Source: Burkholderiales bacterium
GTDB lineage: Bacteria > Pseudomonadota > Gammaproteobacteria > Burkholderiales > Burkholderiaceae_C
Assembly: GCA_026932235.1 (NCBI GenBank)
Contig: JAIXKR010000050.1
Coordinates: 1 to 35,581 of the forward strand
Reading direction: 5' to 3'
Length of the DNA stretch: 35,581 nt
The translations under genes and the position numbers were made by a program. This document shows, piece by piece, positions 17,934 through 25,569 of the stretch. The notes beneath the pieces were generated by a model. The model saw nothing but the letters and a program-made list of their open reading frames with translations, had not been told where the DNA came from and searched no databases. How positions within the stretch are numbered: the stretch's first letter is position 1; the number at the start of each line of letters is the position of its first letter.

Positions 17934-19732
17934 TGCAGACCTCCGGCAGCGGGCAGGGGATTGACGGCCAGCCGCGCGGGCCCCGGCGGCTGCGGCGCGG
18001 CCTGCTGTTGCGCGCGATGCTGCTCGTTGGCCTTGGCCAGGGCGGCGAGCACGTCGTCACGGGGGCCGTGCATGGCGACCTGGCCTTCGCGCATGAGGAC
18101 GATCTTGTCGGTGGCGGGCATCAAGGTGTTGCGGTGGGTGATGGCCAGCACCGTCACCCCCTCGCTCTTCAGCCGTTGCAGCAGGGCCAGCAGCGCCTGG
18201 TCGCCGGCCTGGTCGAGGCTGGAGTTGGGCTCGTCCAGCACCACCAGCCGCGGCTTGCCGTACAGGGCGCGCGCCAGCCCAAGGCGCTGGCGCTGGCCGC
18301 CGGAGAGCACGGCGCCGTCGTCGCCGATGCGCTCGTCGAGGCCGGCAGGCAGTTGCTCGACCGCCTCGGTGAGCCCCACGCGCTCGAGGGCGTCGCGCAC
18401 GGCGGCTTCGTCCACCGGCCCGAAGCGGGCGACGTTCTCCGCCACCGTGCCCTCGAAGAGCTCGACGTTCTGCGGCAGGTAGCCGATGCAGGGCCCGAGC
18501 TCCGCCTTGTTCCAGGTGTGCACGTCGGCGCCGTCGAGCCTGACCTTGCCGACGAGGCAAGGCCAGACGCCCACGAGCAGGCGCGCCAGCGTGCTCTTGC
18601 CCGCGGCGGTGGGGCCGACGATCAGCGTGAGCTCCCCGGGCTTGGCCGCGAAGCTCACGTTGCGCAGGATCTGCGTGGTCTGCCCCGGCGCCACGGCCGT
18701 GACCGCCTCGACGGTCAGGTGGCCCTGCGGCGCCGGCAGGGGCATTCCCGGCTCCGGCTCGTCGTGGCCGGCGAGCAGGTTGCGCAGGCGGTCGCGGGCA
18801 TCGCGCGCGTTGATTACCAGGCGCCAGTTCTGCACGAGCTGCGCCAGCGGCTGCAAGGCCTTGCCGCCGAAGATCGAGGCGACGATGACCATGCCTACGC
18901 CGCCCCACAGGCCGCCGTGCAGGGCGATCCAGGCGCCGGCGCCGAGCAGGATCGAGCCTTGCAGCGTCTGCAGCAGCTTGGCCGCGGCCGAGGTCAGGCC
19001 GGCGTAGTCCGATGCTTCCGCCTGGCGCGCGAGGAAGCGGCGCTGCTTGGCATGCCAGCGGCCGAAGACGTGCTGCTGCATGCCCATGGCCTCGATGACC
19101 TGGGCGTTGCGCAGGACGGCGTTGAGGTGATTGGTGGCGTCGATCGAGGCGGTGGTGGCCTGGCCCAGCAGCGGCATGGTCCGGCGCTCGGTCAGCCAGC
19201 CGAGCCAGACCTGCACCCCCGCGCCGACCACGGCCACCGCGCCGAGCATGGGACCGAGCGCGAAGAGCACGAGCATGCAGAGCACGGCCACCGGCAGGTC
19301 CATGGCGGCGGTGATGACCGGCGAGGCGATGAAGTCGCGCAGCGTCTTCAGGTCGGTGAAGGGCTGCGCCGTGCCCCCCGGACGGTGACGCAGGTTGGCA
19401 TCGAAGGCCGCGCCGAAGAGGCGCAGGCGCAGGCGCTTCTCGAAATCGGCGCTGGCCGACTGGAGCAGGTGCTGGCGCACGAGGTCCAGCACCTCGACGA
19501 GCACGTAGACGCTCGTCACCATCACCACCAGCCAGGCGAGGGTCACGTGGCTGCGGCTGTTGATGACGCGCCCGTACACCTCGAACATGTACCAGGACGG
19601 GATCAGCAGCAGCGAGCCGGTCACGAAGCTGAGCCAGGCGACGTGCAGGATGAGCTTGCGCTGCGCGGCGAACGCCGCGCGCAGGGGGCTGTCGGCCGCG
19701 CGCGGCGGCGCGGATGCGGGGGCTTGGCTCAT
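17930..19732 (-). CDS. Type I secretion ABC transporter (PrtD-like), first of a tandem pair
   Basis: A 600-residue paralogue of the next gene with the same layout: membrane domain (LLLIPSWYMFEVYGRVINSRS) and ATPase domain with GPTAAGKST (Walker A), QNVELFEGTVAENV, LSGGQRQRLGLARA, VVLDEPNSSLD and a switch His in ITHRN. The Walker A loop differs from the usual SGAGKST but keeps GxxxxGKST. A Gln/Pro-rich tail follows the ATPase. The start overlaps the stop of the TnpB-like gene (ATGA). Two adjacent complete PrtD-type ABC proteins with one adaptor suggest either a heterodimer or two substrates; sequence does not decide which. Confidence 0.94.
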   Translation of the reverse strand: MSQAPASAPPRAADSPLRAAFAAQRKLILHVAWLSFVTGSLLLIPSWYMFEVYGRVINSRSHVTLAWLVVMVTSVYVLVEVLDLVRQHLLQSASADFEKRLRLRLFGAAFDANLRHRPGGTAQPFTDLKTLRDFIASPVITAAMDLPVAVLCMLVLFALGPMLGAVAVVGAGVQVWLGWLTERRTMPLLGQATTASIDATNHLNAVLRNAQVIEAMGMQQHVFGRWHAKQRRFLARQAEASDYAGLTSAAAKLLQTLQGSILLGAGAWIALHGGLWGGVGMVIVASIFGGKALQPLAQLVQNWRLVINARDARDRLRNLLAGHDEPEPGMPLPAPQGHLTVEAVTAVAPGQTTQILRNVSFAAKPGELTLIVGPTAAGKSTLARLLVGVWPCLVGKVRLDGADVHTWNKAELGPCIGYLPQNVELFEGTVAENVARFGPVDEAAVRDALERVGLTEAVEQLPAGLDERIGDDGAVLSGGQRQRLGLARALYGKPRLVVLDEPNSSLDQAGDQALLALLQRLKSEGVTVLAITHRNTLMPATDKIVLMREGQVAMHGPRDDVLAALAKANEQHRAQQQAAPQPPGPARLAVNPLPAAGGLQ

Positions 19733-20415
19733 TGGAGGCGTGGCGTAGGCGTGGAGCCGGGCGCCGGACCGCCGGACGCGGCGTCGGGATGCACCCCCGG
19801 CAGGGTCGCCTCGTCCGCGGCGGCCGGCGGCGGGGCATCGACCCGGATGAAGGCCGGCAGGACTTCTTCCTTCGGGAGCGCCTGGCCCGGCGCCGCGGCG
19901 GCGAGGAAGAAGTCGAGCACGTATTCGCCTTGGCGACGATGGAGCAGGATCTCGACCAGGCGCTCGGCCGCCAGGCGCGTCTCGTCCCCGGGCGCGAGCG
20001 CGATCTCGAAGCGGATGCGCCCGTCCAGCGTGAACAGCGACGCCTGCCGGTTGCGGATGCTCAGCGTGTGGCGGTCGAAATAGACCGGCGCTTCACGGTC
20101 GAACTGCACGCGCGGCAAGGGCGCGGCGCCCAGCGCCTGCAGCGAATACGGACTGCCGCGCCCCTGGTACACCGCCCGGCACGCGCGGGAGACGGCGTGG
20201 ATGACGTTGCAGGCCATCTGCGAGCCCAGCCCCGGATGGCGCGAGCGCAGCTCGCGGTACGCCATGTGATGCAGCGCGACGCGGTTCCAGCAGCGGGTCT
20301 GCTGCGCCAGGGCGGCGACTTCGTTGCAGGCGCTGGCGAACGCCTCCTGCAGGCGCACCAGGCGCTCGCGGTCCTCGGGCGTGGGATACAGGCGAACGCG
20401 CAAGCGATTATTCAT
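19729..20415 (-). CDS. TnpB/OrfB-derived protein lacking the RuvC nuclease half
   Basis: A 228-residue protein whose sequence follows the N-terminal half of IS200/IS605 OrfB (TnpB). Residues 5-40 match the start (LRVRLYPTPEDRERL, then SACNEVA). Residues 42-82 match the helical segment (WNRVALHHMAYRELR, then GLGSQMACNVIHAVSRA). Residues 108-172 match the beta-rich WED part (VYFDRHTLSI, SLFTLDGRIRF, then LLHRRQGEYVLDFFL). TnpB proteins normally continue into a RuvC domain (GVDxG) and a Cys4 zinc finger; here a Pro/Ala-rich tail of about 55 residues ends the protein. No nuclease residues are present, so it cannot cut DNA in the usual way. Frame is intact and the stop overlaps the ABC gene by ATGA, arguing for a kept function rather than debris. 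A regulatory or RNA-binding role is inference. Family assignment is from remembered motifs. Confidence 0.72.
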   Translation of the reverse strand: MNNRLRVRLYPTPEDRERLVRLQEAFASACNEVAALAQQTRCWNRVALHHMAYRELRSRHPGLGSQMACNVIHAVSRACRAVYQGRGSPYSLQALGAAPLPRVQFDREAPVYFDRHTLSIRNRQASLFTLDGRIRFEIALAPGDETRLAAERLVEILLHRRQGEYVLDFFLAAAAPGQALPKEEVLPAFIRVDAPPPAAADEATLPGVHPDAASGGPAPGSTPTPRLQ

Positions 20416-20438
20416 ATAGGAGACGTATCCTATATGAA
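20411..20438. promoter_or_regulatory. Perfect 11-bp dyad over the start codon and putative -10 of the TnpB-like gene
   Basis: The arm TTCATATAGGA at 20411-20421 is repeated perfectly in inverted form at 20428-20438, with a six-base spacer. The proximal arm contains the ATG at 20415. It is strikingly AT-rich against this GC-rich background. It could be an operator for a dimeric regulator, or an RNA hairpin hiding the start codon. Confidence 0.75.
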
Positions 20439-20456
20439 ATTCACGGCCGGCAGCAA
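20429..20456 (-). promoter_or_regulatory. Candidate sigma-70 promoter of the T1SS operon
   Basis: On the minus strand TTGCTG (20451-20456) is followed after 16 bases by TATAGG (20429-20434). Transcription would begin near 20422, giving a leader of only about seven bases and no Shine-Dalgarno sequence before ATG 20415. The -10 lies inside the dyad, so a protein bound there would block initiation. Confidence 0.4.
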
Positions 20457-20620
20457 GAGCCGGTGAGAGCAGGCCGCCTCAGCCGTTGCGCCCCGGCGAC
20501 AGCTCCGCCTGCGTTCGACTCGGAGTGAAACGCCCATGAATCAGGAGCCGCCTGGGAGCGACCGGCATCGAATGAACTCACGCGAATTCTCGACAAACCG
20601 GCCACAACGAGCTGCGGCGT

Positions 20621-20646
20621 AGTCCAGCGAAGTTCGGTGCTGGACT
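20621..20646. repeat. Inverted repeat, 8-bp arms
   Basis: AGTCCAGC at 20621-20628 and its exact complement at 20639-20646 flank a ten-base spacer. It lies in the non-coding stretch between the RTX terminator and the T1SS operon. No T-run follows on either strand, so it is not an obvious terminator; it could be an operator or part of an RNA fold. The rest of 20457-20669 shows no convincing gene. Confidence 0.5.
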
Positions 20647-20669
20647 CGCGCTGAAATCGGGATGCCAGA

Positions 20670-20690
20670 GTGCGCCCATGCTGGGCGCAC
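20670..20690. repeat. Inverted repeat, 9-bp arms, next to the terminator
   Basis: GTGCGCCCA and TGGGCGCAC flank a three-base loop. On the minus strand it follows directly after the T-run of the terminator at 20693-20720, so it could be a second, T-less stem backing up that terminator or a separate regulatory dyad. Confidence 0.55.
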
Positions 20691-20692
20691 AT

Positions 20693-20720
20693 AAAAAAGC
20701 GCGCTGCCGAAGCAGCGCGC
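20693..20720 (-). terminator. Rho-independent terminator of the RTX/S-layer-like gene
   Basis: On the minus strand GCGCGCTGC, a TTCG loop and GCAGCGCGC form a perfect 9-bp GC-rich stem with a stabilising UUCG tetraloop, followed by six Ts. It lies about 90 bases after the stop at 20809. It separates the highly expressed-type RTX gene from the secretion operon. Confidence 0.92.
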
Positions 20721-20808
20721 CGGGATTCATCCGCCCCGCAAGCCGCGCCGTGGGGTGCGCGGAGTGCAGGGCAGGCCGCCGCCGCAGCGGACGGCGGCCG
20801 GGCCGGGA

Positions 20809-23800
20809 TCAGCCGACGAAGTTGTCGGCCGTCAGCGTGGCCCACAGCGTGTCGGCGAGGTCGATCGTGCCCGCCAGGGTGGCGGTCACGCTGCCTGCGC
20901 CGGTGCCGGCGGCATCAACGACCTGGTACACCTTGCCGATGTTGGTCGCCGTGTCGACCGCCACGTAGACGTGCGTCTGCGCGGTGGCCGAATCGGTGTA
21001 CAGCCCGGCGACGAGCTCGGCGGTGCCGTTGATCGTCGTGACGAGATCGCCGACGTTGATCGACTTGTTGACGTTGAACGCGGTGCTCAGCGTCGTGCCG
21101 CCCAGGGCGCCGAAGTGCAGCATGTCGCCACCGGTGGCCAGCGCGCCGGCCTTGAAGTGGACGACCGTGTCGTTGCCGAAGCCAGCCTGGAAGACCACGG
21201 TGTCGTTGCTCGAGGTCAGCGCGGTCAGGCCCTCGGTGGTGCCGAGCACGATGACGTCGTTGCCGCTGTCGCCGGAGATCGTGTTGTCGCTCGTGGTCAG
21301 GCTGGCCGCGCCGGTGACCAGGGCGTTGCCGCCGAAGGCGCCGGTCTCGGCGATCTGGTCGACGTAGTCGCCCTTCGTGTCGAAGGACGACTTGGCCGCC
21401 GTCATCGCCGTCAGCACCGCCGCGTCGGTCGCCGTCACCCCGTAGACCTGGGCGGCGCCCGTGATCTCGGTGGTGTTGAGCGTGCCGGCCGCGGGCAGGG
21501 TGATCGCCACGCCGAGGTTGGCGTTGCTCATCACGCCGTCGATCAGCGAGGTCACGACCAGCGTGTTTGCCGGGCCGTCGGTGGCGACGATGAGCTTGCT
21601 CAGCACCGGATCGTTGTTGATCGCGTTCTTGATCGCCTGATTGACCTGCAGGTCGCTGGTCTTGTAGCCGGTGTTGGGCACATCGGCCGTGGCGGTGAGA
21701 CCCTTGAACGTGACCGTCAGCTTCGCGTTGAAGAAGTTGTAGCTGTTGTTCGCGTCCGACTTCAGGTCATTGACGTTGCGCTCGTCGTTGACGTTCAGGA
21801 CATAGCCGGTGCCCGGGGTGGTCGTCACGTCCTTCTGGTTGGCCGTGTTGAACACCCAGACGGCACGGCTGCTGGCCATACCGACGCCGCCGCCGTTCGG
21901 CGAGGCCGCGGCCGCGGCCGCGGCCTGTTCGGCAGCCAGCGCCGTCGCAGCGACGACCGCCTGCAGGTTGGCCTGCTCCAGCGCCTGTTCGGCGATACGG
22001 TTGCCGTTGGTGAACTGCAGCGCGGTGATTTCCCGGTCGACGTCCTGCTTCTCGTCGTTGGTGATGTTGTCACCGACCTGGATGCCGCCGACGATTGCCG
22101 CAGCGGTGACAGGAGCCAGGTTCACGGCCGGAATCACGTAACCGCCCGCCGCGGCGGTAGCGATGAAGGCGTTGATCTGCGCCTGGGCGTTGTCGATCAG
22201 GATCTGGGCGTTCAACTCGGACGTGCCGATGGCCAGAGCGCCCTTCAGGGTGGCCAGCGTCGACTGGATGCCGTTCAGCGTGTCGATGTGGTCCCTGTTG
22301 AAGTTCGACAGCGCGTTTCGCGCTGCCGTCGCCGCGTTGGCCGTCTCCGGCGCGCCCACGGCGTCATTCACGTGCACGTTCGAAGCGTTCGCCACGTCGT
22401 TGGGGTCTGCGCCCACGATGTTCGCCGCGTTACGAACCGCCGTGTTGTTGGCCGTGATCGCATTCGTGAGCGCCGCGTTGAACGCGATGTTCGCGTTGTT
22501 CGCGGTGTTGATGTCCACGTCCAGCAGCAGCGCGAGAGCATCCACGCCGGCTTGCGTGATGTTCGGGCCCCAGGCGAGCGCGGCCCAGTAACCGGCAGCA
22601 GTCGCATTGTTCAGCGCGACAGCGTCCGGATCGCCCCAGGCACCGGCCTGCCACGCCGCGGTAAAGGCCGCGACCGCCGCTTCGGGCGTCGTGCCGACTC
22701 CCAGCCCCGCCTTCAGGGCCTGCAGCGCTGCAAGCACGTTGGCCGAACCGATGACGTCACCTTCGCCCGGAGCGCCCGTCGAGCCGCCGTTGACGGCAAG
22801 GGTGGCGTTCACCACGGTCGCCTGGGTGGCGTTCAGCAGGGTGGCTTGCTGAGTCCAGTTGGCTTCCGCAGCGGCAGCCGTGGCGGCGGCCAGCTTGGCC
22901 GCGGCGACGTAGGTTTCCAGCAGCGCATTGCCGGCATTGAAGTCGGCCAAGGTCAGGTTACCGGCAACCGCCGCACCCCAGGTGACCGTCTGCGCGGGCG
23001 CAGCGAGGGTCGCGGGCAGCGCGGACAGCACGTTGCCGGTGGTGGTGTTGTAGGCGGCAGCCAGGGCCATGGCCTGCGCGTTGGTCAAGGCGCCGTTGCC
23101 CAGAGCCGTCACGATGGCCGCCTGGATGGCGGCACGCGTGGGCTGGGCGTCAAGACCGGCGGTCGGGGCAGCGGGATCGTTCCACTCGACCGGAGTGGTC
23201 AGGTCCAGCAGGTTCAAGTTCGTCACCACAGCGGCCGTCTTGACCGCATCGGTGTTGTTCTTGAGCGTCCGCGCGGCCAGCGCGGATGCCAGCTCGGCCG
23301 CTTCCGCCGCCTGGTAGGCAGCACCGGCAGCGCTCGCCTGGCCGTTGCCGGCGTTGAGCTCCTGCACGCCGCTGTTGTCGGCGTAGATTGTGTCGTTGCC
23401 GGCGCCGCCGTTGATCTTGAAGTCGCCGGCACCCGGGGTGCGGATGGTGTCGTTGCCATCGCCGCCATTGACGGTGATGTTGGCGTTGAGCTTCTGGTTG
23501 GTGTACCAGGCCTGCATGCCGCCGACCAGGGCGTAGGGCTCGCTGCCGCGCTCGATGGCGACGTTGAGCTGGTCATCGCCGCCGTTGCCGTTGACCGTGA
23601 ACGTGAAGTCCTCGCGGCCCGTCACGATGGTGTTGCGGCTGGCGGTCACGCCGGCATCCAGGCGCACGAAGATCTGGTCGTTGGCCTGGCCGCCGCTGTA
23701 CTCGACGTGCACGTTGTCGCCGGCCGGCAGGGCCTGGATGTCGCGCAGGTTCAGGTACTTGGCGACTGCCGCGCCGCCGAAGCTGGCGCTGTAGGTCAGC

Positions 23801-25569
23801 TCGCCGCGCATCGCCGAGCCGTCGATCAGGCGGACGTCGTTGAAGCCGTAGCGGTTCTGCGCAGCCGTCATGCCCGGCAGCAGGTCAGTGACTGCCGCCG
23901 CGTTCAGGGCGCCCAGATCGACGCCGGCGGTGAACAGGTTGGCGCCGTTGGCGAGCGTCGTGCCCATCACGCTGAGCTTGCCGGCGTCCTTGACCGTCGT
24001 GACGTAGGCGTTGCTGTTGCTCGTCGTCTGGCCGTTTTGCAGCGTGACTTCGCGCAGCGTGTTGTTGGTCGAGCTGATGGTCTGCAGCTTGCTGTTGTCG
24101 CGAACCTCGATCTCGAAACGCTGCACGCCCTGCGAGGAGGAGGTGGCGCCGGTGGACAGGCCGCCGACGACCAGGTCGCCGCCGGTGGAGCCGCGGCCGA
24201 CGTCGTCGAGCACGATGGTCGAGGTGACGAGCGAGGACGTGGACGTCGTGCCGGTCGTGTAGTTCGTGTAGAAGTTGGATTGCGGCGGCGCGGTGCCTTC
24301 GGCCAGCCAGCCCGAGCCGTCCGGCGTCGTGAAGGTGGCGGCACTCTTGGTCGTCAGCACGATCTCGTTGCCGGTGACGGCCTGGCGCGAGTCGGGATCG
24401 ACCACGGTGAACGCGGCACCCACGGTGGCGGTGGCGGCACCGGCACCCAGTTCGGCGTCCAGCGCGGCCTGGAAGGCGGCAGCCAGCTCGACGTAGGTCT
24501 GCGCGTCTTGGATCGCGGCGGACTTGAGGTCGACGGTGCGGGAAACGCCGTTGATCGTCACCGTGAACTTGAAGCCGCCGTAGTTGCTGTCCTTCAGCGG
24601 GGCCTCGCCCTTGGCGGCGGCCACCGTGTCCATCACCCTCAGGTTGATCGACGAGCTGGAGCTGACCTGGTTGCGCAGCGAGTACTGGTCGAAGTACACG
24701 CCCATGTCGACGTTGCCCGGATCCGATTCGACGAAGGCGATCGTGATGTCCTTCGTGATCTGGCTGGCCTGGATGCGGACGTCCTCGACGATGAGGTCGG
24801 CGCGGCTGTTGTACGACTCGTACCAGTTGACGCCGTCCATGCGCTGGGCGTCGATTTTCACGCCGGCCCGGCCGGCGACGTTGTTGTCGCCGTTGTCGGT
24901 CGTGTTGCGCGTCTGCGCGCGAACGGCAAAGGCTTCGACGTTCACCGTCTCGGGGGCCACCGCAAAGGGCGATGCCTGCATGTCGGCTTCGAGGCGGTCG
25001 TAGCCGGCACCGCCGTCGATCCAGTCGGCGGACTGCAGCGTGTTCGCGGTGTCGACGATGCGCGCGACGATCTTGTCGTCGCCGGCGGTGCCGGTCAGGA
25101 AGTCGCGGCCCAGGCCCAGTTCCAGCGTCTGGCCGGAGCCGAAGTCGCGGTCGGCCGTGCCCGGGGTCTTGCCGTAGGTGACGGCGGCGGCGATGCGGCC
25201 GTTGAAGGCATTGGCGGCAGCGCCATAGACCGGGTCGGCGGTCATGCCGGAGAACAGGCCGACGGCGTCGGAGATCGCCACGCCCTTGTTGCCGGCGCCA
25301 GCGCCGGCCATCATGGCCACCAGGTAGTCAACGGCGTCGGAGGCGCCGGTGGTGATGCCGAGGTTCTGCACCACGGCAGCGGCCACGGCGGCGTCGGACC
25401 AGTTGCCGAAGTCGCGGTTGTAGACGGCCTTGATGACGGAATCGACGCCGCCACCGGACATGTTTGCTTCGGTCAGCACCTCAGACATGGTGCCGTAGCC
25501 GAGCTGGAGGCCATAGAGGGCCGCGGCGGCACGCGCGACCACGGTTGAGGAGAGACTGGGAAGTGCCAT
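20809..25569 (-). CDS. Giant RTX/S-layer-like protein, T1SS substrate
   Basis: A 1586-residue Ala/Thr/Asn-rich acidic protein in which I found no cysteine and no N-terminal signal peptide, as in T1SS-exported S-layer proteins such as RsaA. Residues 1-130 look helical (possible anchor). Gly/Asp calcium-type repeats occur at about 158-167 (LTGTAGDDKI), 693-730 (GGDGNDTIRT, GGAGNDTIYADN) and 1430-1443 (ISGDSGNDVIVLG). Beta-rich, Ser/Thr-rich sequence fills 170-690. An Ala-rich helical segment spans about 735-1225. The C-terminus, ending GTIDLADTLWATLTADNFVG, looks like the uncleaved secretion signal. AGGAG lies eight bases before the ATG. The T1SS genes just downstream are its likely exporter. 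Function as S-layer versus adhesin is inference; no enzymatic domain is visible. Confidence 0.85.
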   Translation of the reverse strand: MALPSLSSTVVARAAAALYGLQLGYGTMSEVLTEANMSGGGVDSVIKAVYNRDFGNWSDAAVAAAVVQNLGITTGASDAVDYLVAMMAGAGAGNKGVAISDAVGLFSGMTADPVYGAAANAFNGRIAAAVTYGKTPGTADRDFGSGQTLELGLGRDFLTGTAGDDKIVARIVDTANTLQSADWIDGGAGYDRLEADMQASPFAVAPETVNVEAFAVRAQTRNTTDNGDNNVAGRAGVKIDAQRMDGVNWYESYNSRADLIVEDVRIQASQITKDITIAFVESDPGNVDMGVYFDQYSLRNQVSSSSSINLRVMDTVAAAKGEAPLKDSNYGGFKFTVTINGVSRTVDLKSAAIQDAQTYVELAAAFQAALDAELGAGAATATVGAAFTVVDPDSRQAVTGNEIVLTTKSAATFTTPDGSGWLAEGTAPPQSNFYTNYTTGTTSTSSLVTSTIVLDDVGRGSTGGDLVVGGLSTGATSSSQGVQRFEIEVRDNSKLQTISSTNNTLREVTLQNGQTTSNSNAYVTTVKDAGKLSVMGTTLANGANLFTAGVDLGALNAAAVTDLLPGMTAAQNRYGFNDVRLIDGSAMRGELTYSASFGGAAVAKYLNLRDIQALPAGDNVHVEYSGGQANDQIFVRLDAGVTASRNTIVTGREDFTFTVNGNGGDDQLNVAIERGSEPYALVGGMQAWYTNQKLNANITVNGGDGNDTIRTPGAGDFKINGGAGNDTIYADNSGVQELNAGNGQASAAGAAYQAAEAAELASALAARTLKNNTDAVKTAAVVTNLNLLDLTTPVEWNDPAAPTAGLDAQPTRAAIQAAIVTALGNGALTNAQAMALAAAYNTTTGNVLSALPATLAAPAQTVTWGAAVAGNLTLADFNAGNALLETYVAAAKLAAATAAAAEANWTQQATLLNATQATVVNATLAVNGGSTGAPGEGDVIGSANVLAALQALKAGLGVGTTPEAAVAAFTAAWQAGAWGDPDAVALNNATAAGYWAALAWGPNITQAGVDALALLLDVDINTANNANIAFNAALTNAITANNTAVRNAANIVGADPNDVANASNVHVNDAVGAPETANAATAARNALSNFNRDHIDTLNGIQSTLATLKGALAIGTSELNAQILIDNAQAQINAFIATAAAGGYVIPAVNLAPVTAAAIVGGIQVGDNITNDEKQDVDREITALQFTNGNRIAEQALEQANLQAVVAATALAAEQAAAAAAASPNGGGVGMASSRAVWVFNTANQKDVTTTPGTGYVLNVNDERNVNDLKSDANNSYNFFNAKLTVTFKGLTATADVPNTGYKTSDLQVNQAIKNAINNDPVLSKLIVATDGPANTLVVTSLIDGVMSNANLGVAITLPAAGTLNTTEITGAAQVYGVTATDAAVLTAMTAAKSSFDTKGDYVDQIAETGAFGGNALVTGAASLTTSDNTISGDSGNDVIVLGTTEGLTALTSSNDTVVFQAGFGNDTVVHFKAGALATGGDMLHFGALGGTTLSTAFNVNKSINVGDLVTTINGTAELVAGLYTDSATAQTHVYVAVDTATNIGKVYQVVDAAGTGAGSVTATLAGTIDLADTLWATLTADNFVG

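Noticed and set aside
19729-20415. Reading the 228-residue protein as a PilZ-type or ordinary T1SS accessory protein
   Set aside because: No PilZ RxxxR or D/NxSxxG motif is present, and the run of TnpB-like motifs in the correct order fits better.
20536-20622. A 28-codon + strand ORF with GGAG upstream in the RTX/T1SS intergenic region
   Set aside because: Very short, composition like background, and overlaps a dyad; no support beyond chance.
20670-20690. A terminator for + strand transcription
   Set aside because: The stem is good, but on the + strand it is followed by an A-run, not a T-run.
20755-25548. A 1597-codon open frame on the + strand antisense to the RTX gene
   Set aside because: It is the shadow of a long high-GC gene. 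The minus-strand frame has RTX repeats, a secretion-type C-terminus, a ribosome binding site and a terminator; the + strand product is low-complexity and resembles nothing known.
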